A stretch of 64,000 nucleotides of DNA. Source: Nocardioides nematodiphilus (GTDB lineage: Bacteria > Actinomycetota > Actinomycetes > Propionibacteriales > Nocardioidaceae). The notes under the pieces were generated by a model. The model had not been told where the DNA came from, did no database searches, and saw only the letters and a program-made list of their open reading frames with translations. Location: NCBI RefSeq assembly GCF_020216525.1, contig NZ_JAIWOY010000003.1:1-64000 (forward strand), in the 5' to 3' direction. Positions 8,280 through 16,833 of the stretch are shown here, in pieces. The translations under genes were made by a program, and so were the position numbers. The number at the start of each line of letters is the position of its first letter. Position 1 is the stretch's first letter.

Positions 8280-8348
8280 CCTACCTGGGGGTAGGCCCCT
8301 CAGGACCCTCTGAAGATGTCGGCTGCAATTTTGTGTGGTTCCTACAAA
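8280..8348 (-). promoter_or_regulatory. fabD promoter region with candidate FasR operator
   Basis: The gap between fasR and fabD holds two inverted repeats. TTTGT-N9-ACAAA spans 8330-8348, ending at the fasR stop codon. CCTACC-TGGG-GGTAGG spans 8280-8295, close to the fabD start. FasR of Streptomyces is known to bind and activate the fabD promoter, so either repeat is a candidate site. Which one is bound cannot be decided by eye. Confidence 0.45.
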
Positions 8349-9518
8349 TCAGGCGTCGGCCTGGCGACCGAGGACCAGGGCCGTGGCGAGCGCGAACGCG
8401 TCGCGGGGCTCGCTGGGGCTCAGCCCGGTGAGCTCGGCGATCTGACGGATCCGGTAGCGGACGGTGTTCGGGTGGACGAAGAGCCGGCGGGCCGCGGCCT
8501 CGAGGTTGCTGCGACTCTCCAGGTACGCGGTCAGGGTCTCGACGAGGGCGGGACGCTCGGTGAGGGGGCGGTAGACCTCCGTGACGAGCTCCGTGCGTGC
8601 CGTCTCGTCGCCGGCTGCGGCCCGCTCCACGACCAGCTGCTCGGCCAGGACCGGCCGAGGCGCTCCGGGCCATCCGGGCGCGGCCCGGAACGCCGCCTGG
8701 GCGCCGGCGGCCGAGGCGTGGGCGTGTGCGACGTCGGCGACCCGTGGTCCCGCGACCACCGTGCCGGGGCCGAACAGGTCGACGACGGCGGTCGCTGCGG
8801 CCCGCTCGTCGGTGACCTCGCCCAGGACGATCACCAGCCGGTCGCGCTGGACCGCGCACAGCGCATGCAGGTCCGCGATGCGGGCGCGGCGCCGTACCTC
8901 CTCGAAGAGGTCGGTCTCCGCGTGGCCGGTGGGAGCGGTGCCGAGCACCACCATGATCGAGCCGCGCGCACCCCAGCCGAGGGCGCTGGCGCGGCCGAGG
9001 ACCGCCTCGTCGGGATCGGCACGCAGGATGGCGTCGACGACCAGCGCCTCGAGGCGCGCGTCCCAGGCACCGCGCTGCTCAGCAGCGCGGGCGTAGACCG
9101 CGGCGGTGGCGAAGGCGACCTCGCGGGCGTAGTGCCCGATCGCGGTCCGCGCGATCGGCACCGCGTCGGCGGCGAGCACCTCGTCCAGGCTCTGCTCGAC
9201 CACGTCGATGGAGAGCCGGATCAGGTCGACGGTCTGCTGCAGGGTGATCGCCCCGGCGAGGGCGCGGGGTGCGGAGCCGAAGACGCTGGCGGCCAGGTCG
9301 GGCTCGACGGTGCTGTGCTCGCCCTCGGCGTACCAGCGCACGAAGCCCTGGATGCCGGCCTGGACGATCATCCCGACCCAGGAGCGCTCCTGGGCAGACA
9401 GGGCGGCGAACCAGTCGAAGTCCGACTCCATCCGCCCGGTCGCGGTGGTGGCCAGCCAGCCGGTGGCGCGCTGCAGGGCCTGGGCTCCTGGTACGGCGGC
9501 GGGGCGAGGCGGCGTCAC
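8349..9518 (-). CDS. fasR: PucR-type transcriptional regulator FasR
   Basis: The 389-aa protein ends in a PucR C-terminal helix-turn-helix (LEAAARRLFVHPNTVRYRIR, about 20 residues before LTGLSPSEPRDAF), the hallmark of this family. The N-terminal two thirds form the GGDEF-like/CdaR regulatory region. Its position just upstream of fabD on the same strand matches FasR of Streptomyces and Rv2242 of M. tuberculosis. Streptomyces FasR is a direct activator of the fab operon, so the same role is inferred. GTG at 9518 is chosen because GGGAGG lies 8 nt upstream; a GTG at 9602 would add 28 residues without a good ribosome site. Confidence 0.85.
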   Translation of the reverse strand: MTPPRPAAVPGAQALQRATGWLATTATGRMESDFDWFAALSAQERSWVGMIVQAGIQGFVRWYAEGEHSTVEPDLAASVFGSAPRALAGAITLQQTVDLIRLSIDVVEQSLDEVLAADAVPIARTAIGHYAREVAFATAAVYARAAEQRGAWDARLEALVVDAILRADPDEAVLGRASALGWGARGSIMVVLGTAPTGHAETDLFEEVRRRARIADLHALCAVQRDRLVIVLGEVTDERAAATAVVDLFGPGTVVAGPRVADVAHAHASAAGAQAAFRAAPGWPGAPRPVLAEQLVVERAAAGDETARTELVTEVYRPLTERPALVETLTAYLESRSNLEAAARRLFVHPNTVRYRIRQIAELTGLSPSEPRDAFALATALVLGRQADA

Positions 9519-9665
9519 GGGCTGATCCTCCCACCAGATCGGCTCGGAGAAGCTCTTGGCGTCACACGATCGCAACCGATAGGACCTCCACTTATTGGGC
9601 ACAGAGTGGTTGAATCATCGAATTGGACAGTCGGTCAGATGTCCGGGTGACACGAAGGAGACACC

Positions 9666-10652
9666 ATGGCGCGCAGGGCAACGGTGGGCTCGCTGGCCGA
9701 GACGCAGTTCGCCACGGTGCATGGGCACCGCCGGGCGTACGCGATCGGTGGCCGTGAGATCGGCACCGCACCCGTCCTCCTCCTGCTCCACGGGCTGGCC
9801 TGCAACAGGCACACCTGGGACCCGGTGTGGGATCGGCTGGGGGAGAAGTACACCCTCATCGCGCCCGACCTGCTCGGCCACGGCGAGTCGGACAAGCCGC
9901 GTGGTGACTACAGCCCGGGCGGCTACGCCAACGGCATGCGCGACCTGCTGACCATCCTCGGCGTCGACAAGGTGACGGTGATCGGTCACAGCTTCGGCGG
10001 TGCGGTGGCGATGCAGTTCGCCTACCAGTTCCCCGAGCGCACCGAGCGGCTCGTGCTGGTCAACGCGGGCGGCCTCGGCAAGGAGGTCACGGTGCTGATC
10101 CGCGCCCTCGGTCTGCCGGGCTACCAGTACACCCTGGGCCTGCTGACCGCGCCGGTGATCCGCCAGGTCAACACCACCATCCTGCGCGGGCTCAAGGCCA
10201 CCGGCCTGCGGGACCTGCGCGATCTCGACGAGGTCGCCGACATCGTCGACTCTCTCACGGACCCACGCGCCCGCTATGCGGTGCACAAGCTCGTGACCGG
10301 TGTGATGGACTGGCGGGGCCAGAACATCACGATGCGCGACCGGGCCTATCTCACCGAGCTGATGCCCCTGTGCGTGGTCTGGGGCGAGGACGACCACGTC
10401 CTGCCGGCCAGCCACGCGCAGACCGCGACCCAGTTCGCGCCGAAGGCACAGGTGACCGTCATGCCGGACGCCGGCCACTTCCCGCATCGCGACCACCCGG
10501 ACGCGTTCGCCGACCTGCTGATCGACTTCGTCGACTCGACGGTTCCCGCGACGTACTCGCGTGCCCGCTGGCGCCGCCTGCTCACCACTGGTCCGCAGGC
10601 GCCCGCCCTGCGCGCGGTGCGCGAGGACGACGTGGCCTCCGAGCTGGCCTGA
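9666..10652 (+). CDS. Alpha/beta-fold hydrolase
   Basis: The 328-aa protein has the full alpha/beta hydrolase set: HG oxyanion motif (LLLHGLACNR), nucleophile Ser109 in GHSFGG, an acid at Asp242/243 in WGEDDHVLP, and His271 in PDAGHFPH. There is no signal peptide. The ATG is preceded by CGAAGGAGACACC. It is divergent from fasR, with a 147-bp shared promoter region. Homologues are annotated as lipases, esterases or epoxide hydrolases, and substrate cannot be assigned. It is inserted between fasR and aceE, which are adjacent in M. tuberculosis. Confidence 0.88.
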   Translation: MARRATVGSLAETQFATVHGHRRAYAIGGREIGTAPVLLLLHGLACNRHTWDPVWDRLGEKYTLIAPDLLGHGESDKPRGDYSPGGYANGMRDLLTILGVDKVTVIGHSFGGAVAMQFAYQFPERTERLVLVNAGGLGKEVTVLIRALGLPGYQYTLGLLTAPVIRQVNTTILRGLKATGLRDLRDLDEVADIVDSLTDPRARYAVHKLVTGVMDWRGQNITMRDRAYLTELMPLCVVWGEDDHVLPASHAQTATQFAPKAQVTVMPDAGHFPHRDHPDAFADLLIDFVDSTVPATYSRARWRRLLTTGPQAPALRAVREDDVASELA

Positions 10653-10659
10653 GCCGTTG

Positions 10660-10699
10660 ACGAGGAAGGGCCCCGGGAGATCCCGGGGCCCTTCCTCGT
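10660..10699. terminator. Bidirectional terminator between hydrolase gene and aceE
   Basis: A perfect 19-bp inverted repeat (10660-10678 with 10681-10699) sits between two convergent genes, 7 nt after one stop and 16 nt from the other. It can serve both directions. Confidence 0.9.
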
Positions 10700-10715
10700 G
10701 CTTGGGGGAGACGCG

Positions 10716-13496
10716 TCAGGCGTCGCCACCCTCCTGCTTGACGCCGCGCATCGTGGTCGGGTCATCGATCCGGTACGTCTCGAAGGCCTTCGACACGACC
10801 GAGCGGTCGACCTTGCCGGCGTCGGCCAGGGCCTGGAGGGCCTGGACGACGACGGACTGGGCGTCGATCTGGAAGAAGCGACGCGCGGCCGGTCGGGTGT
10901 CGGCGAAGCCGAAGCCGTCGGCACCGAGGACGCGGTAGTCGGCCGGGACCCAGCGGGCGATCTGCAGCGGGACCGCCTTCATGTAGTCCGAGACCGCGAT
11001 GACCGGCGAGTCCGAGCCCGACAGCTTGTCGGTGATGTACGCGGTCTTGGCCGGGGCGCTGGGGTTGTTGAGGTTCCAGTGCTCCGAGGCGGCGGCGTCA
11101 CGGGCCAGCTCGTTCCACGAGGTGACCGAGTAGGTGTCGGCGACGACGCCCCAGTCCTCGCGCAGCAGGCGCTCGGCCTCGGCGACCCACGGGAAGCCGA
11201 CACCGGAGGCGAGCAGGCGTACCCGCGGTCCCTCGCCCTCACCGGCGGACACCTGGTGGATGCCCTTGAGGATGCCCTCGACGTCGACGCCCTCCGGCTC
11301 GGCCGGCTGAGCCACGGGCTCGTTGTAGACCGTGATGTAGAAGATCACGTTCTCGCCCTTGCCGTCCTCGCCGCCGGGGCCGTACATCCGCTCGAGACCG
11401 CTGCGCATGATGTGCGCGACCTCGTAGGAGAACGCGGGGTCGTAGTGCACGACGCCGGGGTTGGTGGCGGCGATCAGCGGGGAGTGGCCGTCGGCGTGCT
11501 GCAGGCCCTCACCGGTCAGGGTGGTGCGACCGGCGGTGGCGCCGATGAGGAAGCCGCGCGCCATCTGGTCGGCCATCGCCCAGATCGAGTCGCCGGTCCG
11601 CTGGAAGCCGAACATCGAGTAGAAGATGTAGAACGGGATCATCGGCTCGCCGTGGGTGGCGTACGAGGAGCCCGCCGCGGTGGCCGAGGCCATCGCACCC
11701 GCCTCGGAGATGCCCTCGTGCAGCATCTGACCCGAGGTCGACATCTTGTACTGCAGCAGCATGTTGCGGTCGACGCCCTCGAACTGCTGACCCGCCGGGT
11801 CGTAGATCTTGGCCGAGGGGAACATCGCGTCCATGCCGAACGTGCGGTACTCGTCGGGGGCGATCGGGACGATGCGCTTGCCGATGTTCGGGTCGCGCAT
11901 CCAGTCCTTGAGCAGACGCACGGTGGCCATGGTGGTGGCGACCTTGTGGCTGCCCGCGCCCTTCTTGAGCTCGGCGTACGTCTTGTCGCCGGGCAGCTCG
12001 AGCGGCTTGGAGCGGTTCTCGCGCCGCGGCAGCGAGCCGCCGAGCACCCGACGGCGCTCGTTCATGTACTTGATCTCCGGCGAGTCCGGGCCGGGGTTGT
12101 ACAGCGGGAACTTGCCGGTGGCGGCGTACTTCTCCTCGATCTCCTGATCGGTGATCGGGATCTCGAGCCGGTCGCGGAACTTCTTCGCGTCCTCGACGGT
12201 GAGCTTCTTCATCTGGTGGGTCGCGTTCTTGCCCATCAGGGCGTCGATCGTCCAGCCCTTGATGGTGTGCGCCAGGATCACGGTCGGCTGGCCGACGTGC
12301 TTGGAGGCCGAGTCGAACGCCGCGTACACCTTGCGGTAGTCGTGGCCGCCGCGCGGCAGCTTCTCGATCTCGCGGTCGGAGAGGTGCGCGACCATCTTGC
12401 GCAGGCGCGGGTCCGGGCCGAAGAAGTTCTCCCGGTTGTACGCGCCGTCCTCGACCGAGAAGGTCTGGAACGCGCCGTCCGGGGTGGAGTTCATCTTGTT
12501 GACCAGGACGCCGTCGACGTCGCGGGCGAGCAGGTCGTCCCACTCGCGGCCCCAGACGACCTTGATGACGTTCCAGCCGGCGCCGCGGAAGTTGGCCTCC
12601 AGCTCCTGGATGATCTTGCCGTTGCCGGTGACCGGGCCGTCGAGCTGCTGCAGGTTGCAGTTGATGACCCAGGTGAGGTTGTCGAGCTCCTCACGGGCGG
12701 CGATGCGCAGGGCACCCATCGACTCCGGCTCGGCCATCTCGCCGTCACCGAGGAAGGCCCACACGCGCTGCTGCGACGTGTCCTTGATGCCCCGGTTGTG
12801 CAGGTACCGGTTGAACCGGGCCTGGTAGATCGAGTTGATGCCGGTCAGACCCATGGAGACCGTGGGGAACTCCCAGAAGTCCGGCATGAGGCGCGGGTGC
12901 GGGTAGGACGACAGACCCTGGCCGACGCCGTGCTGCGCCTCCTGGCGGAAGCGGTAGAGGGCCTCCTCGGAGAGCCGGCCCTCGAGGAAGGCGCGGGCGT
13001 AGATGCCCGGGGCGGCGTGGCCCTGGATGAAGACCTGGTCGCCTCCGCCCGGGTGGTCCTTGCCGCGGAAGAAGTGGTTGAACCCGACCTCGTAGAGGGA
13101 GGCCGAGGACTGGTAGGTGGCGATGTGACCGCCGACCTCCAGGCCCTTGCTGTTGGCGCTGGAGACCAGCATGGCGGCGTTCCACCGGATCATGGATCGG
13201 ACGCGGCGCTCGGTGTCCTCGTCGCCCGGGAACCACGGCTCGCGCTCCGGCGGGATCGTGTTGATGAAGTCCGTGCTCCGCAGAGCCGGTACGCCGACGG
13301 CGCGCTCACGGGAGCGCTCCAGGAGACGGAGCATGACGTAGCGCGCTCGGTCGCGGCCGCGGGCGTCGACCATCGAGTCGAAGGACGCCAGCCAATCCCG
13401 GGTCTCGTCGGGGTCGATGTCCGGAAGCTGTGTCGGCAGGCCCTCATGGATGACGGTGGCCGGCGTGCCGGAAGCAGGGGTGTTTTCTTCGGTCAC
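10716..13496 (-). CDS. aceE: Pyruvate dehydrogenase E1 component, homodimeric type
   Basis: The 926-aa enzyme decarboxylates pyruvate and acetylates the E2 lipoyl domain. It matches the homodimeric AceE class in length (about 900-930 aa). The thiamine-diphosphate site is at residues 250-281 ([10 protein letters not shown] to VINCN). The transketolase-like middle region ([15 protein letters not shown]) and C-terminal region are complete. GTG at 13496 is chosen because the reading frame upstream of it has no family similarity; a weak CACGAT box lies 7 nt before it. E2 and E3 genes are not in the window. It is divergent from the DUF3052 gene, as in M. tuberculosis (Rv2239c-Rv2241). Confidence 0.95.
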   Translation of the reverse strand: MTEENTPASGTPATVIHEGLPTQLPDIDPDETRDWLASFDSMVDARGRDRARYVMLRLLERSRERAVGVPALRSTDFINTIPPEREPWFPGDEDTERRVRSMIRWNAAMLVSSANSKGLEVGGHIATYQSSASLYEVGFNHFFRGKDHPGGGDQVFIQGHAAPGIYARAFLEGRLSEEALYRFRQEAQHGVGQGLSSYPHPRLMPDFWEFPTVSMGLTGINSIYQARFNRYLHNRGIKDTSQQRVWAFLGDGEMAEPESMGALRIAAREELDNLTWVINCNLQQLDGPVTGNGKIIQELEANFRGAGWNVIKVVWGREWDDLLARDVDGVLVNKMNSTPDGAFQTFSVEDGAYNRENFFGPDPRLRKMVAHLSDREIEKLPRGGHDYRKVYAAFDSASKHVGQPTVILAHTIKGWTIDALMGKNATHQMKKLTVEDAKKFRDRLEIPITDQEIEEKYAATGKFPLYNPGPDSPEIKYMNERRRVLGGSLPRRENRSKPLELPGDKTYAELKKGAGSHKVATTMATVRLLKDWMRDPNIGKRIVPIAPDEYRTFGMDAMFPSAKIYDPAGQQFEGVDRNMLLQYKMSTSGQMLHEGISEAGAMASATAAGSSYATHGEPMIPFYIFYSMFGFQRTGDSIWAMADQMARGFLIGATAGRTTLTGEGLQHADGHSPLIAATNPGVVHYDPAFSYEVAHIMRSGLERMYGPGGEDGKGENVIFYITVYNEPVAQPAEPEGVDVEGILKGIHQVSAGEGEGPRVRLLASGVGFPWVAEAERLLREDWGVVADTYSVTSWNELARDAAASEHWNLNNPSAPAKTAYITDKLSGSDSPVIAVSDYMKAVPLQIARWVPADYRVLGADGFGFADTRPAARRFFQIDAQSVVVQALQALADAGKVDRSVVSKAFETYRIDDPTTMRGVKQEGGDA

Positions 13497-13697
13497 ATCT
13501 TGAATCGTGCCACTCCGCACCCCGTCGTGAAATTTACTGCGGAGTACGGATTTCCAGCGCGCCGGATTATCGGTTAACGGCGCGGAGGAATGGACCAGGG
13601 TTGCGTCCACGGCGTATCTCCGCTGGACTACTCACCACCGTGGGTGATTTGCACCGACGGTGAGACAACCTGTCAGCGACAAGATGCGGAGGACGAC

Positions 13698-14135
13698 GTG
13701 AGCTCGACCGCGGGTGGAGGCTCCACCCAGACTGGCCCGGCGGGACCCGCCGAGCGCCTGGGATTCAAGGCCGGAATGGTCATCCAGGAGCTGGGATGGG
13801 ACAACGACACCGATGACACGCTCAGGGTCGCGATCGAGGACGCGCTCGACGCCGAGATGGTGGACGGCGACTACGGCAACGTCGTGGACGCCGTCCTGCT
13901 GTGGTGGCGCGACGAGGACGGCGACCTCGTCGACGGCCTCGTGGACTCCCTCACCGACCTGGTCGGCGGAGGCGCCATCTGGCTCCTGACGCCGAAGGTC
14001 GGCCGCCCCGGTGCCGTCGACCCTGCCGACATCGCCGAGGCCGCGCCCATCGCCGGCCTCTCTCAGACCATCACCGCTGCCGTCAGCAGCGACTGGACCG
14101 CAACCCGACTGCTGGCGCCGAAGAACGTCGGATGA
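13698..14135 (+). CDS. DUF3052 family protein
   Basis: This 145-aa acidic protein belongs to DUF3052, a family conserved beside aceE in Actinobacteria. Typical blocks are AERLGFKAGMVIQELGWD, VDAVLLWWRDEDGDL and a C-terminal SSDWTATRLLAPK. GTG at 13698 follows GCGGAGGA by a few bases; an earlier start at 13590 has no such site. Its stop overlaps the next ATG by 4 bp (ATGA), so it is coupled to the acyl-CoA synthetase. Function is unknown. The constant link to aceE suggests a role with pyruvate dehydrogenase, which is inference. Confidence 0.9.
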   Translation: MSSTAGGGSTQTGPAGPAERLGFKAGMVIQELGWDNDTDDTLRVAIEDALDAEMVDGDYGNVVDAVLLWWRDEDGDLVDGLVDSLTDLVGGGAIWLLTPKVGRPGAVDPADIAEAAPIAGLSQTITAAVSSDWTATRLLAPKNVG

Positions 14136-15772
14136 TCCTGCGTCCCTCAGAGGCGCTGGCCAAGGCGGTCTCCGCCGGGTCCGGTGCGCTCGTGCTCGCC
14201 GGCTCCGGCGTCGTCAAGCCGTTCTCCCCGGCTGTCCTGGCGCGCCTCGGCAAGGCCGTCCTCGACTGGGGTCTCGGGCCCGCGGGCGGCTTCACCATGC
14301 TCGCCACCCGATACCCCGACCGGGTCGGCATCGTCGACGAGCTCGGTGAGATCACGTACGGCGAGATCCACCGCCGCACCAACGTGCTGGCCCGTGCGCT
14401 GGCTGCGCGTGGTGTCGGCGAGGGTGACGGCGTCGCGATCATGTGCCGCAACCACCGCGGCTTCGTCGAGGCGACCGTCGCGGTCGCCAAGCTGGGCGCC
14501 GACGCGCTCTACCTCAACACCGCCTTCGCCGGCCCGCAGCTGGTCGACGTGCTCGCTCGGGAGAAGCCGCGCGTGGTCATCCACGACGAGGAGTTCACCG
14601 CGCTGCTGGCCGGTGCCGAGATCGAGCAGCGCATCCTGGCCTGGACCGACACCGATGTGGCCGCTCTCAAGGCCGACGGTGTCGAGACGCTGGGGGAGCT
14701 CTCCACCAGGGGCAACGACTCCACCCTCGCCGCGCCCTCGCGGCACGGCCGGATCATCATCCTCACCTCCGGCACCACGGGCACGCCCAAGGGCGCGCCC
14801 CGCAACGAGGCCGGCATCGACGCCGCGATCGCGCTGCTGTCGCGGATGCCGCTCAAGGAGGGCTGGCGCACGCACATCGCCGCGCCGCTGTTCCACACCT
14901 GGGGCTTCGCCCACCTGATGCTCGCGATGCTGCTCGGCTCCACCATGGTGCTGCGCCGCCGCTTCGAGCCCGCCGACGCGCTCGCCGCGACCGAGGGCTG
15001 CGACTCGCTGGTCGTCATCCCCGTGATGCTGCAGCGGATGCTCGCCGTACCGGATGTCTCTCCGGACCTGTCCCGCCTCAAGGTCGTCGCCTCGTCGGGC
15101 TCCGCCCTGCCGGGCGACCTGGCCCTGGAGTGGATGGACCGCTTCGGCGACAACCTCTACAACATCTACGGCTCCACCGAGGTCGCCTACGCCTCGATCG
15201 CCACGCCCGAGGACCTGCGCACCGCGCCGACCTCGGCCGGCCGCCCGCCGTGGGGCACCATCGTGAAGATCCTCGACCCGCTCGGCGCCGAGGTGGCGCA
15301 GGGCGAGGCCGGGCGCATCTTCGTCGGCAACAGCCTGCTCTTCGAGGGCTACACCGGCGGCGGCCACAAGGAGATCGTCGACGGCCTCATGTCGTCCGGC
15401 GATGTCGGCCGCTTCGACGCCGACGGACGCCTGTACGTCGAGGGTCGCGACGACGAGATGATCGTCTCCGGCGGCGAGAACGTCTTCCCCAAGGAGGTCG
15501 AGGACTGCCTCGCCCGCCACGAGGCCGTCGTCGAGGTGGCCTGCATCGGCGTCGACGACGCCGACTTCGGCAAGCGCCTGCGCGCCTTCGTCGTGGTCAG
15601 CCGTGAGGTCGGCGAGGACGACCTCAAGGACTGGGTGAAGCACCACCTCGCCCGCTTCAAGGTGCCGCGCGACATCGTCGTCATGGGCGAGCTGCCGCGC
15701 AACGCCACCGGCAAGGTGCTCAAGCGTGAGCTCTTCGAGTGGGCCGGTGAGTCCGCGGGGGACGGGGCGTGA
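14132..15772 (+). CDS. Acyl-CoA synthetase (AMP-forming)
   Basis: The 546-aa protein is a complete ANL-superfamily ligase that activates a carboxylic acid to acyl-AMP and then acyl-CoA. Motifs: P-loop LTSGTTGTPK (211-220), YGSTE (346-350), the hinge and adenylate site GRDDEMIVSGGEN (438-450) and catalytic Lys528 in NATGKVLKREL. It is coupled on both sides by 4-bp overlaps (ATGA with DUF3052, GTGA with the peroxiredoxin). This gene is not in the equivalent M. tuberculosis block, so it is an insertion in this lineage. Chain length is not deducible. It resembles FadD-type medium/long-chain ligases. Confidence 0.9.
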   Translation: MILRPSEALAKAVSAGSGALVLAGSGVVKPFSPAVLARLGKAVLDWGLGPAGGFTMLATRYPDRVGIVDELGEITYGEIHRRTNVLARALAARGVGEGDGVAIMCRNHRGFVEATVAVAKLGADALYLNTAFAGPQLVDVLAREKPRVVIHDEEFTALLAGAEIEQRILAWTDTDVAALKADGVETLGELSTRGNDSTLAAPSRHGRIIILTSGTTGTPKGAPRNEAGIDAAIALLSRMPLKEGWRTHIAAPLFHTWGFAHLMLAMLLGSTMVLRRRFEPADALAATEGCDSLVVIPVMLQRMLAVPDVSPDLSRLKVVASSGSALPGDLALEWMDRFGDNLYNIYGSTEVAYASIATPEDLRTAPTSAGRPPWGTIVKILDPLGAEVAQGEAGRIFVGNSLLFEGYTGGGHKEIVDGLMSSGDVGRFDADGRLYVEGRDDEMIVSGGENVFPKEVEDCLARHEAVVEVACIGVDDADFGKRLRAFVVVSREVGEDDLKDWVKHHLARFKVPRDIVVMGELPRNATGKVLKRELFEWAGESAGDGA

Positions 15773-16242
15773 CCGGGCTCGAGATCGGTGGGCTCGCCCC
15801 TGACTTCACCCTGCGCGACCAGTTCGGCCAGGACGTGACCCTCTCCTCCTACCGGGGCAGCAAGGCCGTGGCGCTGTTCTTCTACCCGTACGCGTTCTCG
15901 GGCGTGTGCACGGGGGAGATGGCCGGCATCCGCGACCGGCTCGCGGAGTTCATGACGTTCGACACCGAGGCGCTCGCGATCTCCTGTGACCCGATGTTCG
16001 CGCTGCGCGCGTTCGCCGACAGCGACGGGCTCAACTTCCCGCTGCTCTCGGACTTCTGGCCGCACGGCGAGGTCTCGCGTGCCTACGACGTGTTCGACGA
16101 GGCCCGGGGCAACCCGCGGCGCTCCTCGTACGTGATCGACAAGCAGGGGATCGTGCGGTGGGCGGTGCACAACGCGGCCGCTGAGGGCCGCGACCTCGAC
16201 GAGCATCTGCGCGAGCTGGCCGCTGCGGCAGCGGTCGTCTAG
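15769..16242 (+). CDS. ahpE: Peroxiredoxin, AhpE/Bcp type
   Basis: This 157-aa thioredoxin-fold peroxidase reduces hydroperoxides. The peroxidatic Cys47 is in AFSGVCTGEM, followed by the conserved Arg in the C-terminal half. Only this Cys and Cys75 (ISCDP) are present, with no classical resolving Cys five residues after the first, which fits the 1-Cys AhpE type of mycobacteria. Position after the DUF3052 gene also matches AhpE (Rv2238c). The GTG start overlaps the upstream stop (GTGA). Cys75 as a possible resolving residue is speculation. Confidence 0.88.
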   Translation: MTGLEIGGLAPDFTLRDQFGQDVTLSSYRGSKAVALFFYPYAFSGVCTGEMAGIRDRLAEFMTFDTEALAISCDPMFALRAFADSDGLNFPLLSDFWPHGEVSRAYDVFDEARGNPRRSSYVIDKQGIVRWAVHNAAAEGRDLDEHLRELAAAAAVV

Positions 16243-16546
16243 GCGCTCCGCGCGCGCTCGTTCCGCGCTGACGCGCGCTCGTTCCGCGCTGACGCTCGCT
16301 CGTCCCGGCGCTCCGCGCCCGACTCGCTCGCTCACGGCCAGCGCCCGAGCTCGTCCCTCGCTCGCGCTGCCGCTCGCTCGCTCGTCCCGGCGCTCCGCGC
16401 CCGACTCGCTCGCTCACGGCCAGCGCCCGAGCTCGTCCCTCGCTCGCGCTGCCGCTCGCTCGCTCGTCCCGGCGCTCCGCGCCCGACTCGCTCGCTCACG
16501 GCCAGCGCCCGAGCTCGTCCCTCGCTCGCGCTGCCGCTCGCTCGCT
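16243..16546. repeat. Tandem 3 x 82-bp GC-rich repeat
   Basis: Three perfect 82-bp units run 16301-16382, 16383-16464 and 16465-16546, preceded by degenerate GCGCTCGTTCCGCGCTGAC steps from 16243. Each unit has a triloop hairpin GGCGC-TCC-GCGCC and the family block CGGCCAGCGCCCGAGCTCGT...CTCGCTCGCGCTGCCGCTCGCT. It starts right after the ahpE stop. Open frames across it are low-complexity and not credible. The whole 16243-16707 stretch holds no protein gene: only this tract, an inverted repeat (16551-16572) and the tRNA promoter. Confidence 0.92.
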
Positions 16547-16550
16547 CGTC

Positions 16551-16572
16551 TAGACCAGTTGGTCTCTTTTTC
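16551..16572 (+). promoter_or_regulatory. Palindrome with T-run: operator or weak terminator
   Basis: AGACCA-GT-TGGTCT (16552-16565) is followed by CTTTTTC. As an RNA hairpin the loop is too tight for a strong terminator, though it could end the ahpE transcript. As DNA it resembles TAGACC-type operators of some TetR-family regulators (the LmrA/YxaF and NemR group). No TetR gene is in the window. Confidence 0.4.
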
Positions 16573-16661
16573 AACGAAACCGGACCACAGCGTCCCGACA
16601 GGTTGATATCGTCCTCCACGTTGAACCGGTGGCGACCCGAGACGCCGCCGGTTCGACTCAT

Positions 16662-16692
16662 TTGGCCCCATGCGACGCCCACCCCGTAGGCT
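16662..16692 (+). promoter_or_regulatory. Candidate tRNA-Val promoter
   Basis: A TTGGCC -35-like box (16662) and a TAGGCT -10 box (16687) are separated by 19 bp. The expected start point is about 10 nt before the mature tRNA. Confidence 0.45.
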
Positions 16693-16707
16693 GTGCCGTC
16701 GCGTCAC

Positions 16708-16784
16708 GGGCGCATAGCTCAGTTGGTTAGAGCGCTTCCCTTACAAGGAAGATGTCGGGGGTTCGAGTCCCTCTGCGCCCACCA
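16708..16784 (+). tRNA. tRNA-Val (anticodon UAC)
   Basis: A 77-nt cloverleaf with encoded CCA. Acceptor GGGCGCA pairs with TGCGCCC (16708-16714 and 16774-16780). The anticodon stem CTTCC/GGAAG encloses loop CTTACAA, giving anticodon UAC for GUA codons. The T-loop TTCGAGT is standard. No intron is present. Confidence 0.97.
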
Positions 16785-16833
16785 TTTCCGGAATTCGGGT
16801 CAGATTGGCGATCCCTTTGCCGTTGTGACGCGT

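Noticed and set aside
16301..16546. CRISPR-like array of direct repeats
   Set aside because: Units are head-to-tail 82-bp copies with no unique spacers and no cas genes nearby; they match other intergenic copies of the repeat family.
16243..16707. Reading frames across the repeat tract giving RASERQRERGTSS-type proteins
   Set aside because: They mirror the repeat unit, have no ribosome site and no family.
16693..16833. Long N-terminal extension of the chemoreceptor frame, and a minus-strand frame encoding [12 protein letters not shown]
   Set aside because: Both run through the tRNA-Val gene. [13 protein letters not shown] peptides are a familiar artefact of translating tRNA regions.
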